Assembly: GCF_002563775.1 (NCBI RefSeq)
Contig: NZ_PDJO01000001.1
Span: forward strand, 1,064,001 to 1,128,000
Source: Thioclava sp. ES.031
GTDB lineage: Bacteria > Pseudomonadota > Alphaproteobacteria > Rhodobacterales > Rhodobacteraceae
DNA length: 64,000 bases
Direction: 5' to 3'
In this document: piece by piece, positions 10,522 to 18,787 of the stretch
Numbering within the stretch: the stretch's first letter is position 1
Layout: each line of letters begins with the position of its first letter
Program-made: the position numbers and the translations under genes
Notes under the pieces: generated by a model
Databases searched by the model: none
The model's input: the letters and a program-made list of their open reading frames with translations, nothing else
What the model was told of the DNA's origin: nothing

Positions 10522-11469
10522 TCAAGACGACACGCGATTGGGCGGCGTGTTGCCGTCACGAAAGGCGATGAGATTGTCGACCGCCATGTGGCCCATGTCG
10601 TCACGCACCTCAAGAGCGGCGGTGCCCAGATGCGGAAGCAACGTGACGTTATCCAGCGCGCGCAGGGCCTCGGGGACCTCCGGCTCGCGCTCATAGACGT
10701 CGAGGCCCGCGCCCGCGATCACATTGCCCTGCATCGCCGCCACCAGCGCTGCCTCGTCGACGATATCGCCGCGCGCGATGTTGATCAGATGCGCATGCGG
10801 CTGCATCTTCGCGATCTCGGCGGCGCCGATAAGGTGATGGGTGGCGGGGCTCGCCGGCACGGCGATCACCACGAAATCGGAACTGGCGAGCAGCTCGTCC
10901 TGGCTCAGATGCGTGGCGGGGAAGCCCGGATCGACGGGGGTGCGCTTGGTGTAAGCCACCTCCATGCCGAAGCCGAAATGGCAGCGTTTCGCGATCGCCG
11001 TGCCGATCCGGCCCAGACCGATGATACCGACTTTCTTGCCCGAGACGTGCTGGCCAAGGAATTGCGTCGGCGTCCAGCCGGTCCACTCGCCGCGCCGCAC
11101 GAACCGCTCGCCTGCGCTGGCGCGCCGCGCGCTCATCAGGATCAGCATCATCGCGATATCAGCGGTCGCATCGGTCACCGCGCCCGGCGTGTTGGTCACC
11201 GTGATGCCCTTCGCCTCGGCGGCAGCCACGTCGATATGGTTATAGCCCACCCCGAAGTTGGCCACGATCTTCGCGCGCGGGCTGCCCTCGAAGGCCGCCG
11301 CGGTCACCTTGTCGCCAAGCGTGACCAGAAGCGCGTCATATTCGGCCAGCGCTGCGCGGGTTTCCTCTTCGGTCATCGGCGCGGCCCCGTTACGGAAGGT
11401 CACGTCGAATTCCTTCGCCACACGGGCCTCGACTTCGTCGGTCAGCTTGCGGGTCACGAGGAGCTTCAT
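10522..11469 (-). CDS. D-2-hydroxyacid dehydrogenase
   Basis: A 315-residue NAD(P)-dependent D-isomer 2-hydroxyacid dehydrogenase, closest by pattern to glyoxylate/hydroxypyruvate reductases. The nucleotide-binding motif GLGRIG is at residues 151-156. The catalytic residues are Arg233 (NIARGDIVDE), Glu262 (YEREPEVP) and His280 (LLPHLGTAA). The ATG overlaps the stop of the CsaA-like gene by one base, so it is the last gene of a coupled proC, csaA-like, dehydrogenase run. The exact substrate is an inference. Confidence 0.93.
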   Translation of the reverse strand: MKLLVTRKLTDEVEARVAKEFDVTFRNGAAPMTEEETRAALAEYDALLVTLGDKVTAAAFEGSPRAKIVANFGVGYNHIDVAAAEAKGITVTNTPGAVTDATADIAMMLILMSARRASAGERFVRRGEWTGWTPTQFLGQHVSGKKVGIIGLGRIGTAIAKRCHFGFGMEVAYTKRTPVDPGFPATHLSQDELLASSDFVVIAVPASPATHHLIGAAEIAKMQPHAHLINIARGDIVDEAALVAAMQGNVIAGAGLDVYEREPEVPEALRALDNVTLLPHLGTAALEVRDDMGHMAVDNLIAFRDGNTPPNRVSS

Positions 11470-11804
11470 CAGAACATCCTCCCGCCGATCGGCACGTCCT
11501 TGTCGGGGGTCAGCAGCACGACCTCGCCGGCCTCGTCCGGCACGCCCAAGACCAGCGCCTCGGACATGAACGGCCCGATCTGGCGCGGCGGAAAGTTGAC
11601 CACGCCGAAGACCAGCTTGCCGGCCAGCTCCTCGGGCGCGTAATGCACCGTGATCTGGGCGGAGCTTTTCTTCACGCCGATCTCCGGGCCGTAATCGACC
11701 CAGAGCTTGATCGCGGGCTTGCGCGCCTCGGGGAAGGGCTCGGCCTCGGTGATCCGGCCGCAGCGAATGTCGACCTTCATGAAGTCGTCGAAGGAGATGG
11801 TCAT
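11469..11804 (-). CDS. CsaA-like tRNA-binding protein
   Basis: A 111-residue single-domain OB-fold protein of the tRNA_bind/CsaA type, related to the C-terminal domain of methionyl-tRNA synthetase and to Arc1p. The motif FMKVDIRCGRI is near the N-terminus and ALVLGVPDEAGEVVLLTPD is near the C-terminus, both typical. Such proteins bind tRNA or act as export-related chaperones. Its start overlaps the proC stop by four bases and its stop overlaps the next start, so it sits inside a tightly coupled operon. Confidence 0.93.
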   Translation of the reverse strand: MTISFDDFMKVDIRCGRITEAEPFPEARKPAIKLWVDYGPEIGVKKSSAQITVHYAPEELAGKLVFGVVNFPPRQIGPFMSEALVLGVPDEAGEVVLLTPDKDVPIGGRMF

Positions 11805-12613
11805 TTCCCCAGCTCCCGGTTGCGCGCGATATTCGCGGCAACCGCTTTGCGCATCAGGGGCGGCATGCCGGTCTCGGGGTCCATCAGAACCTCCAGCGCC
11901 GCTGCCGTCGTCCCGCCGGGCGAGGTCACGTTCTCGCGCAGCTTGGACGGGCTTTCGTCGCTATCCTCGGCCAGTTGCCCCGCACCGCCCACGGTCGCCT
12001 TGGCGAGCCGCAGCGCCAGATCGGGATCGAGCCCCTCGGCCTCGCCCGCCGCCGCCATCACCTCGATCAGGTGGAAGACATAGGCCGGGCCCGAGCCGGA
12101 GACGCCGATCACGGCGTTCATCTGTTCCTCATCGTCGAGCCGCACGACCTGACCCACGCCGGTCATCAGTGCATCCGCGGTGTCCAGATCGTCGCTCGTC
12201 GCGTTCGGATTGCCGACGATCGCGGTCACGCCACGGCCGATCGCGGCGGGCGTGTTGGGCATCGCGCGCACCAGTCTGGCCTGCTTGCCCAGCATCTTCT
12301 CGTAGCCTTCGATGGTGATCCCGGCGGCGACGGTCACGAAAAGCGTATCGCCCTCGGCCATTGCCGAGAGCTGCGGCAGCGCGTCGGCCATCATCTGCGG
12401 CTTCACCGCGACGAGCACGACAGCCGGATTCTCGGGCAGATCGGCGTTGAGATTCACGCCGGACTCTTTCAGCCAATCGGACGGATTCGGATCGACCACC
12501 CAGACCGAGGCTGCGGGCAGACCGCCCTTCAACAGCCCCTGAAGGATCGCGCCGCCCATGCGTCCGCAGCCCAGAATGACGAGGCCGCGGTCGGAAATCT
12601 TGTCAAAGCTCAT
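11801..12613 (-). CDS. proC: Pyrroline-5-carboxylate reductase
   Basis: A 270-residue enzyme that performs the last step of proline synthesis, NAD(P)H-dependent reduction of pyrroline-5-carboxylate. The Rossmann motif ILGCGRMGGAIL is near residues 12-23. The C-terminal P5CR signature is visible as VTSPGGTTAAALEVL. The ATG at 12613 is preceded by GGGGGAAGC, an acceptable ribosome binding site. It lies 28 bases downstream of the YbjN gene and is coupled to the CsaA-like gene. Confidence 0.96.
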   Translation of the reverse strand: MSFDKISDRGLVILGCGRMGGAILQGLLKGGLPAASVWVVDPNPSDWLKESGVNLNADLPENPAVVLVAVKPQMMADALPQLSAMAEGDTLFVTVAAGITIEGYEKMLGKQARLVRAMPNTPAAIGRGVTAIVGNPNATSDDLDTADALMTGVGQVVRLDDEEQMNAVIGVSGSGPAYVFHLIEVMAAAGEAEGLDPDLALRLAKATVGGAGQLAEDSDESPSKLRENVTSPGGTTAAALEVLMDPETGMPPLMRKAVAANIARNRELGK

Positions 12614-12641
12614 GCTTCCCCCTTTTGGTTCGGGGGGGAGA

Positions 12642-13145
12642 TTAGGCGCGCCCGTAGGCCTCCGCAATGGCCACCTGCATCGCGTCTTCAGGATCGCGCT
12701 CGCCCCAGGTCGCCAGCTGGAAGGCCGGGTAGAACCGCTCGGAGGACACGACAGCCGCGCCGATCAGACGGTCGATCTGCTCCGGCCCGGGCAGCTGCCC
12801 GCCCGAGAGCACCAGCCCGTGCCGCCAGACCATCAGCCGCTGATCGGGCCAGAAGGTGAAGGCGCCGGTCCAGACCCGGTCGTTGATGCGGTTGAGCAGC
12901 TCGTAAAGCGCGCCTTCGCGGGCAGGCGGCGGATCCATCTCGAAAGTGCAGATCAGCCGCAGGGTTTCGTCCATCGGCGACCAGGCGAGGGTGATCGAGT
13001 AGGTCCGCCACTGACCCTCGACCGCCATTGCGATCTGGTCATCGGTGACCCGGTCGAATTCCCATTCATGGGCTTCGGCCAGCGTCTCGACGATGTCGAT
13101 CGGGTGGAGTTCTTCGGCGTACAGATAGTCTTCGCTCAGTGCCAT
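12642..13145 (-). CDS. YbjN domain-containing protein
   Basis: A 167-residue cytoplasmic protein with the YbjN pattern: an N-terminal helix (LHPIDIVETLAEAHEWEFDR), a beta-sheet core with CTFEMDPPPAREGALYELL, and a C-terminal helix. The fold resembles type III secretion chaperones, and the family has been linked to stress and motility regulation, but the molecular role is unsettled. The gene probably starts the proC operon. The 285-bp upstream gap contains several short palindromes that could be its control region. Confidence 0.88.
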   Translation of the reverse strand: MALSEDYLYAEELHPIDIVETLAEAHEWEFDRVTDDQIAMAVEGQWRTYSITLAWSPMDETLRLICTFEMDPPPAREGALYELLNRINDRVWTGAFTFWPDQRLMVWRHGLVLSGGQLPGPEQIDRLIGAAVVSSERFYPAFQLATWGERDPEDAMQVAIAEAYGRA

Positions 13146-13236
13146 GCTCGTATCCCCCTGCCTTTTTAGATGCCCGGGGTGCAGCTCCCCTAGGGCTTGT
13201 CGGCTTTACAAGGAACGGCGGTAGCAGCCGCCTATC

Positions 13237-13334
13237 CCTACAAGATATCGTGTAGGCAGGTTGCTATTGTGTAAAGCAATTTCTGGTGGATAAGCCGGGT
13301 GGCCCCCACGAAATCTGGGGATAGTTCATCCACA
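13237..13334. promoter_or_regulatory. Palindrome-rich intergenic region upstream of YbjN gene
   Basis: This part of the gap between the YbjN gene and the tRNA-Ala terminator is richer in A and T than its surroundings. It holds an inverted repeat with arms CCTACA/TGTAGG at 13237-13256 and another with arms TTGCT/AGCAA at 13261-13279. Two oppositely oriented near-matches (8 of 9) to the DnaA box TTATCCACA lie at 13285-13293 and 13326-13334. I see no gene in the gap. A role as operator or promoter for the YbjN-proC operon is the simplest reading. Confidence 0.35.
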
Positions 13335-13391
13335 ACGCGGGGCGGATTGCGGATTGCTACACGCTAAGCATTTGAGATTGTTCGGAAACGC

Positions 13392-13420
13392 AAAAAGCGC
13401 CCGAAGAACGGGCGCTTTTT
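13392..13420 (-). terminator. Rho-independent terminator of tRNA-Ala
   Basis: A perfect 12-bp inverted repeat (AAAAAGCGCCCG and CGGGCGCTTTTT) with a five-base loop. On the minus strand it lies 10 bases past the tRNA 3' end and finishes in a T-run, as expected for an intrinsic terminator. Confidence 0.9.
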
Positions 13421-13429
13421 GAAGCGGTT

Positions 13430-13505
<76 letters not shown>

Positions 13506-13591
13506 GAACCGTGGCGTGGTATTTCGCGCAAGGCGCGGGCGTTGTCAAGCGGCCCGCCCGCGCCGCGCGCGAAATTTTCTGCCGATCCGAG

Positions 13592-14044
13592 TTATGCGGG
13601 CACCGAGATTTTCGACTTCACGAAATTGACCAGATCGCCTGCCGGGCGCGCCCCTGCGGCGCGGGCGACCTCGCGGCCCTTGGCGAACAGGATGAAGGCG
13701 GGAATGCCCTGAATCCGGTAGCGCTGGGTCGCGGTGGGGTTCACCTGCGTGTTGATCTTCGCCAGCCGCACATGCGGTGTCAGCTTCTCGGCGGCCATGT
13801 TGAACTGCGGCGCCATCGCTTTGCACGGGCCGCACCACGGCGCCCAGAAATCGACCAGCAGCGGCAGATCGTCCTTCTCGGCCTTGGCGAGCGTCTTGAA
13901 ATCGACTTCGGTCACCTTGTGCGAGACGAGCCAGCCGCCGCAGGTGCCGCATTTCGGATTCGCGCCCAGCTTCTCGGCGGGCACTCGGTTGGCCTGCCCG
14001 CAATCGAGGCAGGTTACACGATAGGTCTTGGAGGATTGGGTCAT
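13592..14044 (-). CDS. trxC: Thioredoxin 2 (zinc-binding N-terminus)
   Basis: A 150-residue thioredoxin with the extra N-terminal zinc ribbon that defines TrxC: Cys12/Cys15 and Cys32/Cys35. The redox-active site is WCGPC at residues 70-74, and the cis-proline segment is GIPAFILF. It reduces disulfides in the cytoplasm, and the zinc site makes it responsive to oxidation. It lies between tRNA-Ala and a small divergent gene at 14113; only 68 bases separate the two starts. Confidence 0.97.
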   Translation of the reverse strand: MTQSSKTYRVTCLDCGQANRVPAEKLGANPKCGTCGGWLVSHKVTEVDFKTLAKAEKDDLPLLVDFWAPWCGPCKAMAPQFNMAAEKLTPHVRLAKINTQVNPTATQRYRIQGIPAFILFAKGREVARAAGARPAGDLVNFVKSKISVPA

Positions 14045-14112
14045 GTCACCCCTCCTTTACATTGGGTTGCAAGATATATCGGAAACCCACTTCGGCTTTG
14101 CAAGGAGACGAC

Positions 14113-14289
14113 ATGACGCGCTGGAAAGAGCTGAGCCCCGAACGCCAGATGGACCTTCGCGCCGCCTATGACATCGAGATGGCGCGGCAAACCAATACCT
14201 GTTCGCTCGACGAGAAGATCGCGCGTTTCGCCGAATGGCTCGCCCCGCAGGGCATCGCCTTCGGGATGGACGATCTCGCGAAAGGCTGA
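14113..14289 (+). CDS. Small hypothetical protein, 58 residues
   Basis: A 58-residue soluble protein starting MTRWKELSPERQMDLR and preceded by a good AAGGAGA ribosome binding site eight bases before the ATG at 14113. It is acidic and probably all helical, with one cysteine (TCSLDEKIARF) and no membrane segment. I do not recognise a named family. The clear ribosome binding site and an end five bases before the convergent zinc-ribbon gene favour a real gene. It is divergent from trxC and may share its promoter region. Confidence 0.65.
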   Translation: MTRWKELSPERQMDLRAAYDIEMARQTNTCSLDEKIARFAEWLAPQGIAFGMDDLAKG

Positions 14290-14294
14290 CCCGC

Positions 14295-15428
14295 TCAGCG
14301 GCTCTTCAGGTAGAAGAGCGTCCCCCCGACGATCACCGCGGCGAGCACCGCCAGCGCGATCTTCCACGCCGACCACGGGCGATCCCCGCGCACGCGGCCC
14401 GTCTGGGCGTTCACGACGAAGCGGTAGGAGCGGCCACGGAACTTGTAGGCGGCGGTCCAGATCGGCAGCAGGATATGCTTGAAGGTCTCGGCCGAGAACT
14501 GCGGGTCCATCGCGCCGATCCGCTGCTCGTCGCCGCCGATATCGCGGCGAATGTCGGTCTGGATGACGCGGATCATCTCGGCCTGCGCGGCGTGATGGCC
14601 TTCCTGCAACTGCACGGTGTAGCCCTCGGCGGTGAAACCCGCGAGGTAATCGCGGCGGTAGGGTTCGAGCGCAGTCAGATCCCACGGGCGCAGCGCCTGC
14701 ACGTAATCGGGCGGCAGCGAGCGCGCGGCGTAGATCACCACATCGTCGAAATCGCGCGCCACCTGACCCGAGACCGGCGTCCAGCGGATGCGCCGGACCT
14801 GCTCGGTGCGCGGGCCCTTGTCGGTCTGCACGGTGCGCGTGACGTAATAGGCGTCGCCGCGCTGGCCGGAATAGCGCGTGCGGGTCGCGGCGTCGAAGGT
14901 CCAGAAGGGCGCGTAGATGCCGGTCATGCGCCGGCCCTTGCGGGCATATTGCGACAGCCCGTTGGGCGCGAACCACAGCGAGCCGAGCCATTTCGAGAGT
15001 GCCGCGCGCGCCTGATCCTCGGTGAGCTGGAAAGGCAACACCCCTTGCGGCTTGATCAGCCGCGTCGTGCCGGTATCGACCACCACGGGCGTCGCGCAGA
15101 ACGGGCATTCGGTCGCGTGCTCGCCGTTTTGCAGCTCGATCGAGGCACCGCAATTGGGGCAGGAGACGGTGCGGTGCTCCTCCATCTCCTGCGCGGGCAA
15201 TTCGCGGGTCAGCGCATCGTCGAGCGGCAATTCGCGCAAGCGTGCCTCTCCACGCCCGGTGGCGGAGGGAATGTCCTGCACATGGCCGCAATGGTCGCAG
15301 ACGAGCCGCGTTTGGCCCGGCGCGAACCGCAGATCGGCGCCGCAGCTTTCGCAGTGATAGTGGCTCTCGCCGCGTGGGTCGGCAGGGGCGGCAGCCGCGC
15401 TCCGCCCCACTTTCGGGAAACCCAGCAT
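14295..15428 (-). CDS. Double zinc-ribbon membrane-anchored protein
   Basis: A 377-residue protein with two four-cysteine zinc ribbons: Cys26/29/44/47 and Cys90/93/108/111. A long middle domain (IYAPFWTFDAATRTRYSGQR) follows, then one C-terminal transmembrane helix (IALAVLAAVIVGGTLFY) ending in KSR. Related proteins are often mislabelled as primosomal protein N' or as TFIIB-type zinc fingers; there is no helicase motif here. It begins four bases after the SPFH-GYF gene, the usual partner of this type of zinc-ribbon protein, which points to a shared membrane-linked complex. Its function is unknown. Confidence 0.85.
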   Translation of the reverse strand: MLGFPKVGRSAAAAPADPRGESHYHCESCGADLRFAPGQTRLVCDHCGHVQDIPSATGRGEARLRELPLDDALTRELPAQEMEEHRTVSCPNCGASIELQNGEHATECPFCATPVVVDTGTTRLIKPQGVLPFQLTEDQARAALSKWLGSLWFAPNGLSQYARKGRRMTGIYAPFWTFDAATRTRYSGQRGDAYYVTRTVQTDKGPRTEQVRRIRWTPVSGQVARDFDDVVIYAARSLPPDYVQALRPWDLTALEPYRRDYLAGFTAEGYTVQLQEGHHAAQAEMIRVIQTDIRRDIGGDEQRIGAMDPQFSAETFKHILLPIWTAAYKFRGRSYRFVVNAQTGRVRGDRPWSAWKIALAVLAAVIVGGTLFYLKSR

Positions 15429-15432
15429 CGGA

Positions 15433-16560
15433 TCAGCTCGCAGCAGGCGGGGGCGGCGGCGGTGCGATGGTGAAGAGCTGCGCCAGTTCGGTCACGTCCT
15501 CTGCGCGCATCCAGCCGTTCTGACCCGGCGTCCAGACGAGGCTGTCGCGGGTGAGCGAGCCTTCCGAGACCATCCGCCCCAGATGCCCGCGCCCGAAGGG
15601 CCCCTGCGTCTGGCCGTTGACCGCGAGATGCCAGACCTTCTCGACCGGCGGCGGGGGAGGGGGCGGCGGCGCGGCCGCAGCGGGTTGCTGGGCCATCTGC
15701 CCCCACGGCCCCATCTGCTGGCCCATCGCCATGCCCATCCCGGCGCCCATGCCCGCGCCCATCGCGGCACCCATCCCGGCGGAGGCGCCCGAGCCCGGCT
15801 GGCCCATCGCCTCGGCGGCATTGAATTGCATGTATTTGTTCAGATCGCCCACGATTCCCATCGAGGTGCGCTTGTCGAGAACCGCCTCCACCGCTTCGGG
15901 CAGCGAGACGTTCTCGATGTAGAACTCGGGCAGCTCCAGCCCGTAATTCGCGATGGTGGGCGCGATCGCCTTGGTGATCAGCTTGCCCATGTCGGCGGTG
16001 TTCGCGGCCATGTCCAGCACCGGAATGCCCGAGCTGGCAATCGCGCGCGAGAACTCCTGCACGATCACGTTGCGCAGCTGGTAGCTGATCTCGTCCGAGG
16101 TGAACTCGCCATCGGTGCCGACGATCTCGGTCAGGAATTTGCCCGGATCGGTGACGCGCATCGAATAGGTGCCGAAGGCGCGGATGCGCACCGGGCCGAA
16201 TTCCGGGTCGCGCGCCATCACCGGGTTCTTCGTGCCCCATTTGAGGTCGTTGAACCGGGTGGTGTTGACGAAATAGATCTCGGACTGGAAGGGCGATTTG
16301 AAGCCGTGATCCCAGTGCTGAAGCGTCGTCAGGATCGGCAGGTTGTTGGTCTCGAGCATGTAGAGCCCGGGCCCGAAGATATCGGCCAGCTGCCCCTCAT
16401 GGACGAAGATCGCGGCCTGCCCTTCACGCACGGTCAGCTTCGCGCCGTATTTGATCGCATGCCCCTCGCGTTCGAACCGCCAGACCATCGTGTCGCGGGT
16501 GTCGTCGGTCCAGCCGATGACGTCGATGAATTCGCCGGAGAGGAAATCGAGAATGCCCAT
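15433..16560 (-). CDS. SPFH domain protein with C-terminal GYF_2 domain
   Basis: A 375-residue protein. Residues about 30-250 form an SPFH (stomatin/prohibitin-like) domain, with the family segment GFKSPFQSEIYFVNTT and a YdjI-like N-terminus (IEVIGW-type, here FIDVIGWTDDT). A low-complexity Met/Gly linker (about residues 255-290) and a run of eight prolines follow. The end is a GYF_2 domain (WHLAVNGQTQGPFGRGHLGR, residues about 312-331), a module that binds proline-rich peptides. The protein carries proline tracts itself, including at the C-terminus, so self-association is possible. It lies between the DUF2927 lipoprotein and the zinc-ribbon protein. Confidence 0.9.
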   Translation of the reverse strand: MGILDFLSGEFIDVIGWTDDTRDTMVWRFEREGHAIKYGAKLTVREGQAAIFVHEGQLADIFGPGLYMLETNNLPILTTLQHWDHGFKSPFQSEIYFVNTTRFNDLKWGTKNPVMARDPEFGPVRIRAFGTYSMRVTDPGKFLTEIVGTDGEFTSDEISYQLRNVIVQEFSRAIASSGIPVLDMAANTADMGKLITKAIAPTIANYGLELPEFYIENVSLPEAVEAVLDKRTSMGIVGDLNKYMQFNAAEAMGQPGSGASAGMGAAMGAGMGAGMGMAMGQQMGPWGQMAQQPAAAAPPPPPPPPVEKVWHLAVNGQTQGPFGRGHLGRMVSEGSLTRDSLVWTPGQNGWMRAEDVTELAQLFTIAPPPPPPAAS

Positions 16561-16582
16561 GGATGCGGTTCCTTCTTGGTTC

Positions 16583-17551
16583 TCAGCTTGCGCCGCCCAG
16601 CAATTCGGAGGCGATGGTGGTGACGATCGGGCGGGCCTCGCGTTCGGTCATGCCGGGCGTCAGGCGCGGGTCGTAAAGCATCTGCAGCAGCAACTCGTCA
16701 TGCTTGGTCAGCAGCGAGAATTCCTCGTCATCGTTGAAGATCGAGGGCCGCGCGCGCGGATAGTCATTGGCGAGGCCGAGCCCCTGGGCCAGTTCCTCAT
16801 GGATACAGCTGGTGCGCAGTTCCGGCGGGTGCTCGCCGCGGATGACAGCGACCGCATCGGTATAGATCGGACTGTCGCCCTGCGAGAAGGCGAAGACCAC
16901 GCAATAAGTCGAGAGCGGCAGATTGGTGATCGCCTCGACCGAGCTGTCATCGATCCCCGGCACCAATTGGCGCAGGCGCGGGCCGATCGCCCGGCGCTCG
17001 TCCTCGTTGAGGAACAGGACATGGAAATTGCCGCCCCGGTGCACCACGCTTACCGGATGGCGCGAGGCGCGCGCAAGCTTGCCCGCATAGGCGCGCACTT
17101 CGGCGATATCCGAGGCGCGATCGGCCTTGGGGATCGAGGCGCCAAAGTCGATATCCATCCGCACCGGCTTGTCCCAGCGCCGCAGGCGCGAAGGGGTCTG
17201 ACGCGCGACGAACCCGCCGCCCTGCGCCGCGTATTCGTCGTAAAGCGCGATATGGATGAAGTCCTGCACCAGCTGCCGCTGATTGAATGGCGCATCGCGC
17301 GGCGCGACATCGGTGCGCAACTGCCCGCGCGCTTCCATCTCGGCGGCGGTCTTGGCGAAATAGGCCGACATCTCGCGCGAGAGCGCGCTTTGCTTTGTGG
17401 CGTCCGAGCGATCGAGACCGGCCGGCGCGCTGGGCGGGCGCGCGGTCTTGTCCGGTGCGAGCGGCGAACCGCCCAAGCCCGGCATGCAGCCCGAAAGGGC
17501 CAGCACCGCCAGCCCTGCAAGAACCGGTAAAGCCGCGCGCATCCGTGTCAT
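16583..17551 (-). CDS. DUF2927 family lipoprotein
   Basis: A 322-residue exported lipoprotein. The signal peptide ends in LALSGC, so Cys22 should be lipidated. The mature part matches DUF2927: an N-terminal segment on binding to RLRRWDKPVRMDIDFG and the late block SCIHEELAQGLGLANDYP. The HEELAQGLG segment recalls a zincin helix, but the second histidine is replaced by glutamine, so protease activity is doubtful. The start overlaps the telA stop by four bases. It is the only clearly periplasmic member of the cluster. Confidence 0.9.
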   Translation of the reverse strand: MTRMRAALPVLAGLAVLALSGCMPGLGGSPLAPDKTARPPSAPAGLDRSDATKQSALSREMSAYFAKTAAEMEARGQLRTDVAPRDAPFNQRQLVQDFIHIALYDEYAAQGGGFVARQTPSRLRRWDKPVRMDIDFGASIPKADRASDIAEVRAYAGKLARASRHPVSVVHRGGNFHVLFLNEDERRAIGPRLRQLVPGIDDSSVEAITNLPLSTYCVVFAFSQGDSPIYTDAVAVIRGEHPPELRTSCIHEELAQGLGLANDYPRARPSIFNDDEEFSLLTKHDELLLQMLYDPRLTPGMTEREARPIVTTIASELLGGAS

Positions 17552-18726
17552 CCCGCAGCCCCGCCGGCCTGCGCGGAGGATTTCGCCGCCGACAGGGTGT
17601 CGCGCAGCTTGTCCTCCATTTCGATCAGTTCCTTCTCGGCATCGGCCCGTTTGCGCTTGCCCTCGTCAGCGATGCGCAACGAATCTTCGATCGTGGCGAC
17701 AAGATCGGCATTGGCCGCCTTCACCGCCTCGATGTCGAAGACGCCGCGCTCCATCTCGGTGCGGATCTCGGCATTGGCTTCTCGCAGGTTCTTGGCATTC
17801 GATTTCAGAAGCTCGTTGGTCAGATCATTGGCCTCGCGCACAGCGCCCGCCGCCTCGCGCGAGCGCTGGATCGTGACCGCCTGCGCCAGCTGGGTTTCCC
17901 ACAGCGGCACGGTGTTCACGAGCGTCGAGTTGATCTTGGTTACAAGGCTCTTGTCGTTCTCCTGCACCAGCCGGATCGAAGGCAGCGACTGCATCGTCAC
18001 CTGACGGGTCAGTTTCAGATCATGCACCCGGCGCTCCAGATCGTCGCGGGCGGCGCGCAGATCGCGGATTTCCTGCGCCTTGAGCACTTTCTGATCCTCG
18101 GACGCGGCTTCCATCGCCGCCTCTTTCGCGGGGATTTCCTCCCGGTCGAGCTGGGCCAGTTTTTCCTCGCCCGCAGCGATATAGAGGGCGAGCTCGTCAT
18201 AGAAATGCAGCGTCTTGTCGTAGAGCATGTCGAGCGATTTGATGTCCTTGAGCAGCTTGTGCTCGTGGCTCAGCAACTCGTCGGTGACGCGGTCGATCTG
18301 GCCCTGCACCTCTTCGAACCGGGCGATGAAGTTGCCAAACGGCGCGGCCCGGCCCAGCAGCTTTTCCCACCAGCTCCGCTTGCGGCGCACGTCAAGTTCC
18401 GAGACCGAGAAGCCGCGGATCGTGGTGACGATCTGGCGCAGGCTGTCTCCTGCGGGGCCGACATCCTTGTTCTTGACGCCCGAGAGCATCTCTTGGCTGA
18501 TCGACTGCAGATCGACCTGCGCGCGCGAGCCGAACTGCACGATCGAATTCGAGTCGCCCATGTCCAGCTCGGCCATACGCTTGCGGATTTCCTCGGCGGT
18601 CTCGGGCGGGGCCTGATCGAGCGGCGTTACCGCCTCTGCCGGGCCCGGCTCGGGCAGCAGCGAACCGCTGACACCTTCCACTTCGGTCATCAGCTCGGTC
18701 GCCTTTTGGCGGGTCGTCTCGGTCAT
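17548..18726 (-). CDS. TelA family toxic anion resistance protein
   Basis: A 392-residue, mostly alpha-helical cytoplasmic protein of the TelA/KlaA family, named for tellurite resistance on plasmids. The family is visible in the long helical segments, KRSWWEKLLGRAAPFGNFIARFEEVQGQ around residue 105-130, and the C-terminal block ANDLTNELLKSNAKNLREAN. Chromosomal TelA proteins usually pair with XpaC-like proteins, as here. Actual resistance to tellurite is not shown by sequence. It overlaps the DUF2927 gene and lies 61 bases after the XpaC gene. Confidence 0.93.
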   Translation of the reverse strand: MTETTRQKATELMTEVEGVSGSLLPEPGPAEAVTPLDQAPPETAEEIRKRMAELDMGDSNSIVQFGSRAQVDLQSISQEMLSGVKNKDVGPAGDSLRQIVTTIRGFSVSELDVRRKRSWWEKLLGRAAPFGNFIARFEEVQGQIDRVTDELLSHEHKLLKDIKSLDMLYDKTLHFYDELALYIAAGEEKLAQLDREEIPAKEAAMEAASEDQKVLKAQEIRDLRAARDDLERRVHDLKLTRQVTMQSLPSIRLVQENDKSLVTKINSTLVNTVPLWETQLAQAVTIQRSREAAGAVREANDLTNELLKSNAKNLREANAEIRTEMERGVFDIEAVKAANADLVATIEDSLRIADEGKRKRADAEKELIEMEDKLRDTLSAAKSSAQAGGAAG

Positions 18727-18787
18727 CTCAGGGCCTCCTTGCGCCTGTCGGGGCAGTTCCCGGTGTCACTCTTCCACTCACGCTTCG

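Noticed and set aside
10165..11643. 492-codon plus-strand frame across the FabH-like and dehydrogenase genes
   Set aside because: It covers parts of three well-supported minus-strand genes and shows no protein family pattern.
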